From DAIDKA01 sp035503515 (GTDB taxonomy: Bacteria > Pseudomonadota > Gammaproteobacteria > Steroidobacterales > Steroidobacteraceae): DNA of 64,000 bases. The notes below the pieces were generated by a model, which worked only from the letters and a program-made list of their open reading frames with translations, had not been told where the DNA came from and made no database searches. Below are positions 53,637 to 62,011 of the stretch, in pieces. The number at the start of each line of letters is the position of its first letter. Within the stretch, counting starts at the first letter, position 1. The stretch spans positions 1 through 64,000 of the forward strand of contig DATJTJ010000016.1 of assembly GCA_035503515.1 (NCBI GenBank), in the 5' to 3' direction. The position numbers and the translations under genes are program-made.

Positions 53637-53944
53637 TGGGGAGGCGACAGGGCCTGGCCGGCCTGGGCACCCGGCTGCTTGCTATGCTGCTGGATGTAGC
53701 CGGCGAGGGAGCGCAGCGAGGCAAAAATGCGGCGATTGTCCGCATCGTCCGAGCGCAGCTGCAATCCGTACCGCCGCGAGACCTCCAGGGCGATCTCCAG
53801 TGCATCGATGGAATCCAGTCCCAGGCCGGCACCGAACAGGGGCGCCTCCGGATCGATATCCGCCGGCCTCACGCCCTCGAGGTTCACGGCAGCGATGATG
53901 AGTTCGGCAAGTTCGGTTTCGGCTGTGGTCTGTGTGGCAGGCAT
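53633..53944 (-). CDS. Acyl carrier protein of the pigment cluster
   Basis: A 103-residue ACP. The phosphopantetheine site is the Ser in GAGLGLDSIDALEIALEV (about residue 45), set in a four-helix carrier domain (ELAELIIAAVNLEGVRPADIDPEAPLF). It is longer than a primary-metabolism ACP because of a Gln/Pro tail. The frame extends to 54019, but the ATG at 53944 gives the normal carrier start. It is the first gene of the ACP-KS-partner operon and divergent from the halogenase-like gene, with a 73-bp gap containing an AT-rich AAGATAAAATATG stretch that may be a shared promoter. Confidence 0.88.
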   Translation of the reverse strand: MPATQTTAETELAELIIAAVNLEGVRPADIDPEAPLFGAGLGLDSIDALEIALEVSRRYGLQLRSDDADNRRIFASLRSLAGYIQQHSKQPGAQAGQALSPPQ

Positions 53945-54017
53945 GGCAGATCGCAAGATAAAATATGTCGGCTCGGTCGGCCCGCTTCGCCGGCGGGCAA
54001 TTGCTGCAAATCCTAAC

Positions 54018-55346
54018 ATGGAGCCCGACCTTTACTTGGCACAAGACGCTGACCGTGCACATGTCCTGGTGATGGGCGGGGGACCCGGGGGCTCGACGAC
54101 GGCAGCGTTGCTGGCGCGCAAGGGGCTGCGCGTGACCCTCGTCGAGAAGGACCGTCACCCCCGGTTCCACATCGGCGAATCCCTGCTGCCGATGAACATG
54201 CCGATTTTCGAGCGCCTGGGCCTGCTGGACCAGGTGCTGGAAATGGGCACCCGGAAGCTGGGGGCCGACTTTCCGGCGGCCAATGACTGCGGCTACAGCG
54301 TGTTCCGGTTCGACCGCACCCTGAACCCCGGCACCGGTTACGCCGTCCAGCTGCAGCGGGCCGAGCTGGATCTGCTGCTGTTCAACCACGCCGCGGCCTG
54401 CGGCGCCGAGACGCTGCAGCAGACCGAGGTCCTCGCGGTGCAGCTCGCCGGCAATACCGCCAAGGCCCGGCTGCGCGGCCCCGACGGCGTCGAGTCCGAT
54501 CTCGTGGCCGACTATGTGGTCGATGCCACCGGCCGCAGCACCCTGCTGGGCTCCGCGCTGCGCCTGAAGCGCAAGTACGCGCAGCACCAGAGCGCGGCGC
54601 TGTTCGCCCATTTCGCGGGCGTCGAGCGCCGGCCCGGAGAGGATGCCGGCAACATCAGCATCTACCGCTTCCCCTCGGGCTGGGTCTGGGTGATTCCGCT
54701 GCCCGGTGACTGCACCAGCGTCGGTGTCGTGTGCTATCCGGAGTACCTCAAGGAGCGCCGCGGCAACAACGCGGAGTTCCTGTGGGCGACCCTGCAGCGC
54801 ATTCCCGGCGCCCGCGAGCGCATGCGTGGCGCGCGCATGATCGGGCACCTGCATGCCACCGGTAACTACTCCTACCAGTGCACCCGCATGGCCGGCCCGC
54901 GCTGGATCATGGTGGGCGATGCCTTCGCCTTCCTCGACCCGATCTTCTCCAGCGGTGTCTACCTCGCCATGAACAGCGCCGAGCGCGCCGCCGAGATGGT
55001 GGCCGGCGCGCTGCGCGAGCCGCGCCGCGAGGCGGCCCTGCAGCGCCGCTATGCGCGCTTCGTGCGCCGCGGTCTCGACCGCATGTCCTGGTTCGTATTC
55101 CGGTTCACCTCCCCGGCGATGGCGCGGCTGTTCTCGCACCCGCGCGATACGCTGCAGGTCGAGCAGGCCATGATCTCGATGCTCGCCGGGGATGTCTTCG
55201 ACAGCCCGCGGGTGTGGTGGCGGCTGCAGCTGTTCAAGCTCATCTACCTGGGGACCTGGCTGAGCCTGTGGCGGCGCTCGTGGCGCAACCTGCGCAACCG
55301 CCGGCGCCAGAGCGGCATGACGTTCGAAGGCGAGGATCTCGTTTGA
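54018..55346 (+). CDS. Flavin-dependent halogenase-like oxidoreductase
   Basis: A 442-residue FAD monooxygenase of the tryptophan-halogenase type. It has GxGxxG in VMGGGPGGSTTAALLARKG, HIGESLLPMNMPIFERLG, the halogenase WxWxIP motif in SGWVWVIPLPG (about residue 219), and GDAFAFLDPIFSSGVYLAMNSAE. In Xanthomonas the pigment is brominated and its cluster contains such an enzyme, so halogenation of the aryl polyene is likely (inference). Some relatives are only hydroxylases or dehydrogenases, so activity needs proof. The chorismatase gene starts within its stop. Confidence 0.87.
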   Translation: MEPDLYLAQDADRAHVLVMGGGPGGSTTAALLARKGLRVTLVEKDRHPRFHIGESLLPMNMPIFERLGLLDQVLEMGTRKLGADFPAANDCGYSVFRFDRTLNPGTGYAVQLQRAELDLLLFNHAAACGAETLQQTEVLAVQLAGNTAKARLRGPDGVESDLVADYVVDATGRSTLLGSALRLKRKYAQHQSAALFAHFAGVERRPGEDAGNISIYRFPSGWVWVIPLPGDCTSVGVVCYPEYLKERRGNNAEFLWATLQRIPGARERMRGARMIGHLHATGNYSYQCTRMAGPRWIMVGDAFAFLDPIFSSGVYLAMNSAERAAEMVAGALREPRREAALQRRYARFVRRGLDRMSWFVFRFTSPAMARLFSHPRDTLQVEQAMISMLAGDVFDSPRVWWRLQLFKLIYLGTWLSLWRRSWRNLRNRRRQSGMTFEGEDLV

Positions 55347-56341
55347 GCAGCCTGCAGGCGGCAAGTCTCCTGCCGGGCGACCCGCCGCTCATGGAGTACC
55401 GGCGGCTCGCCGCCGGGGAGGCGCTGCCGCCGACGACGCTGTGCGCCATCAGCTTCGGGCCGCAGCCGCGCGCCATGACGCCGGAGCGCTCCCTGGCCGT
55501 GTGCCTGGGCCTGCCGGCACTGGTGGGCACGGGCCTCACGGAACTGTGGCACGCGGCGGGACCGGTCGGTCTCGGCCACGAGGGTCCCCTCCACTACGCC
55601 AGCAGTCCGCACCTCCTGGCCGGGCGGATCGAAATCGAGGAGCAGGCGGCAGGCGGGCTCGAGGCGGCCGCGGCCGAAGCCTATGCCGCCATCGCCCGCT
55701 TCACCGCCCGCAGCGATCACCGGCACCTGCTGCGCATGTACAACAATCTCTCCGACATCAACGTCGGCGACGGCGATGCGGAGCGCTACAAGCTCTTCTG
55801 CAGCGGACGGGCCCGGGGCCTGCGCGAGCGGCGCGCCGGACCGCTGCCGGCGGCGACGGCCGTGGGGCGACAGGACCACCGGCCGCTGCTGCAGGTGTAC
55901 TGGATCGCGGCCGACGAGCCCGGCAAGGCCATCGAGAATCCGCGCCAGGTCAGCGCCTTCAACTACCCGCGCCAGTACGGACCTTCGCCGCCGAGCTTCT
56001 CGCGCGCCATGCTCACCACCGCCGGCCTGCTGGTCTCGGGGACCGGCAGCATCCTCGGGCACGCGTCGCGCCACCCCGGGGACCTGCAGGCGCAGCTGGA
56101 CGAAATCCTGCGCAACCTCGCGAGCGTGCGCCAGGCCAGCGGCGGCCCGGCCGTCCTGGTCTCGGGACGCGGCACTTTGCTCAAGGTCTACCTGCGGGAC
56201 GCCTCGGCGGCCGGATTCGTGAGCGGCTACCTGCGCGAGCAGCTGCCCTCCCAGGTGCAGCTGGTGGTGCTGGGCGCGGACATCTGCCGGCGGGAGCTGC
56301 TGGTGGAAATCGACGCGGCCCATTTCGGGCCCGCGGCCTGA
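55343..56341 (+). CDS. xanB2: Chorismatase (XanB2-like), 3-hydroxybenzoate synthase
   Basis: A 332-residue chorismate-lyase of the Hyg5/XanB2/FkbO family (RidA-like double fold). Signature features: LLRMYNNLSDINVGDGDAERYKLFCSGRARGL, LLQVYWIAADEPGKAIENPRQVSAFNYPRQYGPSPPSFSRA and TTAGLLVSGTGSILGHASRHPGDLQAQLDEILRNL. It splits chorismate to hydroxybenzoate and pyruvate; XanB2 gives 3-hydroxybenzoate, the starter of xanthomonadin. The likely start is TTG at 55343 coupled to the previous stop; ATG 55391 is a shorter alternative. It replaces the ammonia-lyase route of E. coli-type aryl polyenes. Confidence 0.88.
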   Translation: MSSLQAASLLPGDPPLMEYRRLAAGEALPPTTLCAISFGPQPRAMTPERSLAVCLGLPALVGTGLTELWHAAGPVGLGHEGPLHYASSPHLLAGRIEIEEQAAGGLEAAAAEAYAAIARFTARSDHRHLLRMYNNLSDINVGDGDAERYKLFCSGRARGLRERRAGPLPAATAVGRQDHRPLLQVYWIAADEPGKAIENPRQVSAFNYPRQYGPSPPSFSRAMLTTAGLLVSGTGSILGHASRHPGDLQAQLDEILRNLASVRQASGGPAVLVSGRGTLLKVYLRDASAAGFVSGYLREQLPSQVQLVVLGADICRRELLVEIDAAHFGPAA

Positions 56342-56343
56342 TC

Positions 56344-57678
56344 TCACTGCGGGGCGTGCCGCAGTAGCTGCAGCAGCTGCGCGCGGGCGGTCTTGCCCAG
56401 CTCGTTGCGCGGCAGCGCCTCCATCAGCAGCAGTGGCCGGGGCAGGAACACCGGGTCCACGCTGCGCCCCAGGGCGAGCAGGATCTGCGCCGCCGTCAGC
56501 GTCGGGGCGACCACCGCCGCCGCGATCCGGTGCACGCGGCCGACGCCCTGCGCCGCCGCCTCGGCATCCGAGGGCTGGAACACCACCGCATCGCGCACTC
56601 CGGGTATCTCGAGCAGCCGCCGCGTCAGGTCCGAAAGCGAGGCTCGCTTGCCGGCGATCTCGACCATGTCCACGTTCCGGCCGCGCACCAGCATGCGGCC
56701 TTCGGCGGAGAGCTCCACGACATCCTGCAGGCGCATCGGCTGGTCGAACCACGCGGCACGCACCCAGGCGTGGTCCGCCGCCGGTTCCACGCTCACTCCC
56801 GGATACAGCCGCCAGCCGCTCTCGTGGGCGGTCAGGCGGGTGGCGATGACGCAGGTTTCGGTGGAACCGAACATCTCCAGCAGCGGCGCCCCCAGCCGCA
56901 CGGCGACCTGCCGGGCGAGCGCCGCATCGAGAGGAGCGGTCGCCGACAGCACCACCGCGATGGGCGGAAATTCCTGGGTCGAGGCCAGAAGCGTGCGCAG
57001 GTGCACCGGAGTCGTGACCAGCACCCGCGGCGCCGGTACCTCGGCCAGCGCCTCCGCGGCGTCGCGGGGGAACAGCGGCCGCCCGCCGTGCACCGCCATG
57101 CCGGCCAGCAGCGGCAGCAGCACCGTGGTTTCCGTGCCGTACATGTGCTGGGGGGGCACCGTGGCGACGAGATTGGCGGTGGCCGCCCCGGCGCCCAGAC
57201 ATTCGCGGATGCGTTCGCCGTTGAAGCGGGTGTTGAAGTGCAGGCTGCCCCAGCGCTTGGCATGGGCCGACGGCGTGCCCGTGGAGCCGGAGGTGAAACC
57301 GATCTGCACCACCTGTCCCGTGGGGATCTGTGGCAGCGCTGGCAGACTCGCCGGCAGTGCCTGCGCCAGCACCCGCGCCACGACTTCATCATCGATCAGG
57401 TGGTTGTCGGGGAAGGCTGCGCGCACGTCGGCGATGACCTGCGGTGCGCGCGAGGCCGGCAGCAGGTTGATCTGGCCGCGCACCACCGCCGCGCACCAGG
57501 CGATGAGGAAATTGGCGCGCTGCTCGCACAGGTTCACCGCGCACGCCGGATCCGGCAGGGCCGACGCCAGTTGCAGCACCTGGGCGAGGAACCGGCCGGC
57601 CGTGACCGGTTGCCCATGGCGCCACACCAGCGGCGCCGCGGCGTCGAAGCCGGCGATCAGGGGCAGCGGGGATGGCAC
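56344..57678 (-). CDS. Aryl-CoA/ACP ligase (ApeH-like AMP-dependent synthetase)
   Basis: A 444-residue adenylate-forming enzyme. Motifs: P-loop GFTSGSTGTPSAHAK, MFGSTET, RGRNVDMVEIAGKRASLSDLTRRL and the C-terminal catalytic Lys in PRNELGKTARAQLLQL. It should activate the hydroxybenzoate starter and load it on the ACP, as the ligase of aryl-polyene clusters does. It lies last in the minus-strand glycosyltransferase-acyltransferase-reductase-ligase unit, 13 bp after the reductase, and ends 2 bp from the chorismatase stop. Confidence 0.88.
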   Translation of the reverse strand: MPSPLPLIAGFDAAAPLVWRHGQPVTAGRFLAQVLQLASALPDPACAVNLCEQRANFLIAWCAAVVRGQINLLPASRAPQVIADVRAAFPDNHLIDDEVVARVLAQALPASLPALPQIPTGQVVQIGFTSGSTGTPSAHAKRWGSLHFNTRFNGERIRECLGAGAATANLVATVPPQHMYGTETTVLLPLLAGMAVHGGRPLFPRDAAEALAEVPAPRVLVTTPVHLRTLLASTQEFPPIAVVLSATAPLDAALARQVAVRLGAPLLEMFGSTETCVIATRLTAHESGWRLYPGVSVEPAADHAWVRAAWFDQPMRLQDVVELSAEGRMLVRGRNVDMVEIAGKRASLSDLTRRLLEIPGVRDAVVFQPSDAEAAAQGVGRVHRIAAAVVAPTLTAAQILLALGRSVDPVFLPRPLLLMEALPRNELGKTARAQLLQLLRHAPQ

Positions 57679-57691
57679 GCTTCGATTCGCT

Positions 57692-58417
57692 TCAGTACAG
57701 GCCGCCGTTGACGTCGATCACCTGCCGCGTGATGTAGGACGCCTCCGGGGAGATCAGGAAGCTCACGACGGCGGCGACCTCCTCGACGGTACCGGTGCGC
57801 TGCATGGGAATGGCCTTGACCATGTCCTCGAGTGGCTGGCCCTGCAGCATGTCGGTTTCGATGAGCCCGGGTGCCACGCAGTTGACCGTGATCTGGCGCT
57901 TCGCCAGTTCCAGCGCCAGGGCCTTGGTGGCGCCGATGATGCCGGCCTTCGCGGCGCTGTAGTTGGTCTGGCCGCGGTTGCCCATCACCCCGGACGCCGA
58001 GGACAGCGTGACGATGCGGCCGGGAGCGCGCCGCCGCACCATGGCCATGACCAGCGGCCGCAGGACATTGAAGAATCCGTCCAGGTTGCCGTGGACGACG
58101 TTGTCCCAGGTCTCGCCGGTCATCGCCGGAAAGGCGTCATCGCGGGCATGGCCGGCGTTGCAGACCACGCCATAGTAGGTCCCGTGGCTCTCGATGTCCG
58201 CGGCCAGTGCACTGGCGCAGCTGATGCGATCGGCGAGGTCGAACTGCAGCACCCGCGCACGGCGTCCCATGTGGCGGACGCCCTCGGCGACCTGGTCGGC
58301 ATCGGTGCGCCGCGAGCGGCAGTGCACGACCACGTCGTAGCCATCGTTGGCCAGGCGCAGCGCGATGGCGCGGCCGATGCCGCGGCTGGCGCCGGTGACC
58401 AGGACGGTATCGGTCAC
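57692..58417 (-). CDS. 3-oxoacyl-ACP reductase (SDR, ApeQ-like)
   Basis: A 241-residue FabG-type short-chain dehydrogenase: VTGASRGIGRAIALRL (NADPH), VVCNAGHARDDAF, Ser in VTLSSASGVMGNRGQTNYSAAKAG (Tyr-x3-Lys catalytic) and VNCVAPGLIETDM. It reduces the beta-keto group after each extension so that the hot-dog dehydratases can act. The ATG overlaps the acyltransferase stop by 4 bp. Confidence 0.9.
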   Translation of the reverse strand: MTDTVLVTGASRGIGRAIALRLANDGYDVVVHCRSRRTDADQVAEGVRHMGRRARVLQFDLADRISCASALAADIESHGTYYGVVCNAGHARDDAFPAMTGETWDNVVHGNLDGFFNVLRPLVMAMVRRRAPGRIVTLSSASGVMGNRGQTNYSAAKAGIIGATKALALELAKRQITVNCVAPGLIETDMLQGQPLEDMVKAIPMQRTGTVEEVAAVVSFLISPEASYITRQVIDVNGGLY

Positions 58418-59412
58418 GGCCCGGCCTTAGCGTCCCGCGGCGCGGCATCGCCGCGCCAGAACGGATAGAAGTTGAACCACTGCAGGGGCTCCATCAGCAG
58501 GTAGTGCTCCAGGCGCGCCGCGAAGCGCTGCGCGAGATCGGCAATGATTGCATCCCGCTGCGAGCGCTGCCAGCGCACCTGCTGGCAGAACGGCTCGAAG
58601 AACACCCGGTAGCCGGTGGGCTGGCGCAGGCAGAACAGCAGGTGCACCGGGCATTCCAGCACCGAGGCCAGCACGTACGGTCCCACCGGCATCGGCGCCG
58701 GGGCGCCCAGCAGCTGGACATCGACCGTGCGGCCGCCATGCACCGGAACCCGGTCCCCGGCGATGACCACCCACTCGCCCTGGTCGATCCGGGTCTTGAG
58801 CATCAGCGCCGTGGCCGCGGACAGCTCGGTGACCTGCAGCAGTTCCACCTGGGTGGCGCCGGCCATGCGCAGCACCTGGTTGAAACTGCGTGAGTGCCGC
58901 GTATGTACCAGCACGTTCAGCCGCACCCGCCGGTTGAGCGTCGCCAGGGCTCGGCACAGCTCAAGGTTTCCCAGATGCGAGCCGATCAGCAGCACGCCGC
59001 GTGCGTCCTGCGCCATGACCCGCATCTTCGCGTGGTCCTCGATGCCGACCGTCGAGTAGTCGATGCGCCCGAGCCAGGCGTCCTGCTTGTCGACGATGGA
59101 GCGCGCGAAGCTCAGGAAATGACGATAGACGCCGAGCGGACCGGCGTTCACGCCGCGCCCCGGCGCGGCCGCGGCGACCCGCGCCAGGTAATCCCGCGAT
59201 GCGGCCCGGGCGCGCCGGCTGGCGACGAAGAAGTAGGCCGTGGACAGGTACACGAACGGCATCGCGAGCGGCCCGGACAGCAGCTTCACCGTATGGAACA
59301 TGAGCCGCATCATGAACAGTGCGCCGCGCTCGCGCGTCACCGCCCAGGAGGCCGGCGGGCGCGGGCGGTGCTCGCCACCATGGGGTGCGGCCGGTGAGGG
59401 GGCGCTGTTCAG
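58414..59412 (-). CDS. LpxL-type acyltransferase of the pigment cluster
   Basis: About 332 residues of the lipid-A acyltransferase (HtrB/LpxL) superfamily: ASWAVTRERGALFMMRLM near the N-terminus, SIVDKQDAWLGRI, the HxE-type LLIGSHLGNLELCRALATLN, VHTRHSRSFNQVLRMAGATQVELL and VVIAGDRVPVHGGRTV. It probably transfers the polyene acyl group to its lipid or glycan acceptor. The conserved ASWAV...ERG lies upstream of any ATG; the coordinates assume a CTG at 59412 overlapping the glycosyltransferase stop (CTGA). ATG 59313 would give a truncated family N-terminus. Confidence 0.8.
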   Translation of the reverse strand: MNSAPSPAAPHGGEHRPRPPASWAVTRERGALFMMRLMFHTVKLLSGPLAMPFVYLSTAYFFVASRRARAASRDYLARVAAAAPGRGVNAGPLGVYRHFLSFARSIVDKQDAWLGRIDYSTVGIEDHAKMRVMAQDARGVLLIGSHLGNLELCRALATLNRRVRLNVLVHTRHSRSFNQVLRMAGATQVELLQVTELSAATALMLKTRIDQGEWVVIAGDRVPVHGGRTVDVQLLGAPAPMPVGPYVLASVLECPVHLLFCLRQPTGYRVFFEPFCQQVRWQRSQRDAIIADLAQRFAARLEHYLLMEPLQWFNFYPFWRGDAAPRDAKAGP

Positions 59413-60155
59413 GAGACCCTCCGCCCCAGCAGCCGCGGCAACCGGGCGAGCATGCCGCCGAACAGCCGCGCCTGCAGCGCCACCATCCGGGCATTGTCGC
59501 GGATCATGCGGAAGTGGGAGACCCCGTCCAGCGGATAGGTGACAGCCGTCGGCAGCCAGCGCATGGGCACCCCGCGCCAGTACAGCCGCACGATGATCTC
59601 CACGTCGAAGTCCATGCGCCGGCCAATGTACTCCTCCGCCATCAGCTGCAGCACGGTCGCGAGCGGATAGACCCGGAAGCCGCACAGCGAATCCGGGATC
59701 GCGAAGGACAGGGTGTTCAGCCACACCAGGCCATGCGTGAGGTAGCGGCCGTAGCGGCGGCCCGCCGGCATGCTGCGATCGAATACCGGCCGGCCGCAGA
59801 TCAGCGCCGAAGGCTCGCGCCGCGCGGCGTCGATGAAGGCGGGGATGTCGCCGAGCGCGTGCTGTCCGTCGGCGTCCACCTGCAGGCCATGACTGTAGCC
59901 GCGCTCGCAGGCCGCCCCGAAGCCGGCAGCCATCGCCGCGCCCTTGCCGCGGTTGACCGGCAGGCGCAGCAGGCTGGTCTGCGGCACGCTCGCCGCGAGG
60001 CGGGCCAGTTCGCGGGCGCAGGTTTCGCCCGAGCCATCGTCCACCAGCAGGCACGGCAATCCCGCCGCGCGCACCGCCGCCACCACGCGCGCGACGGCGT
60101 GCTCGTGATCGTAGACCGGGACGATGGCGCACGGATTGAAGGCGGAGCTGTGCAT
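59409..60155 (-). CDS. Glycosyltransferase family 2 of the pigment cluster
   Basis: A 248-residue GT2: CAIVPVYDHEHAVARVV at the N-terminus, LLVDDGSGETCARE (nucleotide), LPVNRGKGAAMAAGFGAA, QVDADGQHALGDIPAFID (DxD) and a C-terminal IIVRLYWRGVPMRWLPTAVTYP. This is the polyprenol-phosphate-sugar synthase-like type found in aryl-polyene clusters, often fused or coupled to the acyltransferase. It starts at ATG 60155 and is first in the minus-strand arm; the 249-bp gap upstream holds its promoter. Confidence 0.86.
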   Translation of the reverse strand: MHSSAFNPCAIVPVYDHEHAVARVVAAVRAAGLPCLLVDDGSGETCARELARLAASVPQTSLLRLPVNRGKGAAMAAGFGAACERGYSHGLQVDADGQHALGDIPAFIDAARREPSALICGRPVFDRSMPAGRRYGRYLTHGLVWLNTLSFAIPDSLCGFRVYPLATVLQLMAEEYIGRRMDFDVEIIVRLYWRGVPMRWLPTAVTYPLDGVSHFRMIRDNARMVALQARLFGGMLARLPRLLGRRVS

Positions 60156-60404
60156 GGTCGGCGCGACGCAATGGCGAGCAACACCGCGGATTATGGCACT
60201 ACGACCGCAGGCCGAAGCGGCGCCACCCATGCCGGCGCTCGCTCCGACGGAGGTTCATTGCAAAATCGCAACGAAGTTCTCCATAAAACCTATTGCACCA
60301 CCCGACCAACTGCCGTAACTTCCGCCCCGCGTTGCGAGGTGTGGTACCGCTCGTGACGCCCAGAAATGGTTGTTTGGACCCTTGGAGGTGTAGCGAGAAC
60401 AGTG

Positions 60405-60782
60405 ATGAAGAACCGCAAAGCGTCGAACAGCGACCCTGGGCCCCGTCTTCAACGAGTTTCTCAATATCTAGAGAAGAACTTTCCCGACTTTTTTGCGGAA
60501 GCGCGCTTCCAGGTCGGGGATGATGATTTTTTCCTCTACTCCCGTTTCGGGCAGTACCTCGCCCGCGTCATCGAGACCAACCGGGCCTCTCCCGGCAAGA
60601 TCGCGCGCGGCTTCACCGTCCTCAACAAAATGGCGCGCGCCTCGGCCGCCAATCCACAGATACGCCACATCCTGGTCGCAGGACCTCTGGAGTACATCGT
60701 GGATGCGCCCAAGGCCCGCGAGCTGGCCCGCAAGCGCCTGTCCCCGGTCGCGCAGGGGTACATGGAAAGCCTCTGCGAGTAG
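60405..60782 (+). CDS. Small soluble protein of unknown function
   Basis: A 125-residue helical protein, no signal or membrane segment: QRVSQYLEKNFPDFFAEARFQVGDDDFFLYSRFGQYLARVIETN, then ARGFTVLNKMARASAANPQIRHILVAGPLEYIVDAPKARELARK. The pattern of two helical hairpins with a central LVAGPLEYI recalls small DUF7674-like proteins seen near immunity genes, but I am not sure. The frame opens at 60366; the ATG at 60405 is chosen because the upstream part is hydrophobic and non-conserved in look. It is convergent with cbpA. Confidence 0.6.
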   Translation: MKNRKASNSDPGPRLQRVSQYLEKNFPDFFAEARFQVGDDDFFLYSRFGQYLARVIETNRASPGKIARGFTVLNKMARASAANPQIRHILVAGPLEYIVDAPKARELARKRLSPVAQGYMESLCE

Positions 60783-60802
60783 CTGGAGCCGATCCCGCGC
60801 GC

Positions 60803-61768
60803 CTAGAGATGGGCGCGCGGATCGAACGCGAGTTCGCTCTGCATCTGCTCGTAGAGCTTGCGGGCGGCCGGCGTGTCCGCCGGCGGCAGCACCACCTTGA
60901 GCACCACGTACTGATCTCCCGGCGGATCCCCCGCCAGGCCCCGGCCCCGCAACCGCAGCCGGCTGCCCGATTGCGACTGGGGGGGGATGCGCAGGTCCAC
61001 CGGACCGCCGAGCGTGGGCACGGTGAGGGTGGCGCCGAGTGCCGCTTCCCACGGCGCCACCGGCAGGGTCAGTTTCACGTCCCGCCCATCGAGCTCGAGG
61101 TTGCGATGCGGCCGGATGTGAACGGTCAGGTACAGGTCCCCCGCCTTCGCGCCCTTGCCTGGCGCCGGCTCGCCCTGTCCGGCCAGGCGCAGCGACTGTC
61201 CGTCGGTGACGCCCGGAGGCACCGTGACCCGTAGCGTCCGCTCGGGCGGTGTCGGACCCACGGTGGGTGCCGCCTGCAGGGTCACGTTGCGGACCGCGCC
61301 CCGATGCGCTTCCTCCAGATCGATGTCGATGCTCGCGTGCTGGTCGCGGCCGCTGCGCCGACGCGCTCCGCCGCCGCCGAAGGGCTGCGCGGCCCCGCCG
61401 AACAGGGAGGAGAAGAAGTCGCTGAACTCCCCGCCTTCGAACTCGAAACCCTCGCCGCTGCCGTGGCCGGCCGCCTGTCCGCGGCGTCGCGCCTGTCCGA
61501 AATCGAAGCCCGCGCCGAAGTCCGGCGGCGGCCGGAACTGTTCACCCTGCTTCCAGTTCGCACCCAGCTGGTCGTAGGCCTGACGCTTCTTGGGATCCTT
61601 GAGGACCTCGTATGCCTCCTGTACCTGCTTGAAGCGCTCGAGCGCGTCCGCCTCCTTGCTGACGTCGGGGTGGTACTTGCGGGCGAGGCGCCGGTAGGCC
61701 TTGCGGATCTCGTCCGCCGAGGCACTGCGCTGCAGCCCCAGGGTCTGGTAGTAATCGCGGAATTCCAT
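60803..61768 (-). CDS. cbpA: DnaJ-like co-chaperone CbpA
   Basis: A 321-residue J-domain protein: FRDYYQTLGLQRSASADEIRKAYRRLARKYHPDVSKE (HPD at about 33-35), a Gly/Phe-rich linker (DFFSSLFGG), and two C-terminal beta domains (TLRVTVPPGVTDGQSLRLAGQGEPAPG and LTLPVAPWEAALGATLTVPTLGG). There is no cysteine-rich zinc region, so it is the CbpA/DjlA-like class, not DnaJ. It stimulates DnaK. It is divergent from the LysR gene, with a 243-bp gap. Confidence 0.92.
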   Translation of the reverse strand: MEFRDYYQTLGLQRSASADEIRKAYRRLARKYHPDVSKEADALERFKQVQEAYEVLKDPKKRQAYDQLGANWKQGEQFRPPPDFGAGFDFGQARRRGQAAGHGSGEGFEFEGGEFSDFFSSLFGGAAQPFGGGGARRRSGRDQHASIDIDLEEAHRGAVRNVTLQAAPTVGPTPPERTLRVTVPPGVTDGQSLRLAGQGEPAPGKGAKAGDLYLTVHIRPHRNLELDGRDVKLTLPVAPWEAALGATLTVPTLGGPVDLRIPPQSQSGSRLRLRGRGLAGDPPGDQYVVLKVVLPPADTPAARKLYEQMQSELAFDPRAHL

Positions 61769-62011
61769 GGCTTGCTTGGTGTCGGGGCCTCAGGCGATAA
61801 AGTATTGAACCATATTGGGGACGAGGACCCGTCGCTTTCAATCCCTTGCCGCGGTCGGCCTGCGCCCCGGCGGTGCGGCGGCCGCGGGCCTTCACCATTT
61901 CAGGTCACCCTGGGCCCGGTGCCGGCTCGCAGCCACGGCCCGGGCTGCGCGGCAGTGGCACCGAAATTGCACCCCCTCCGGCATGAGCACCTGCCCGAAC
62001 CTGCCGCGAAG

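Noticed and set aside
58414..60171. A continuous frame that would fuse a large N-terminal extension to the acyltransferase
   Set aside because: The extension is the alternate frame of the glycosyltransferase gene, which has all GT2 motifs; the extension itself is Arg/Ala-rich and not a domain.
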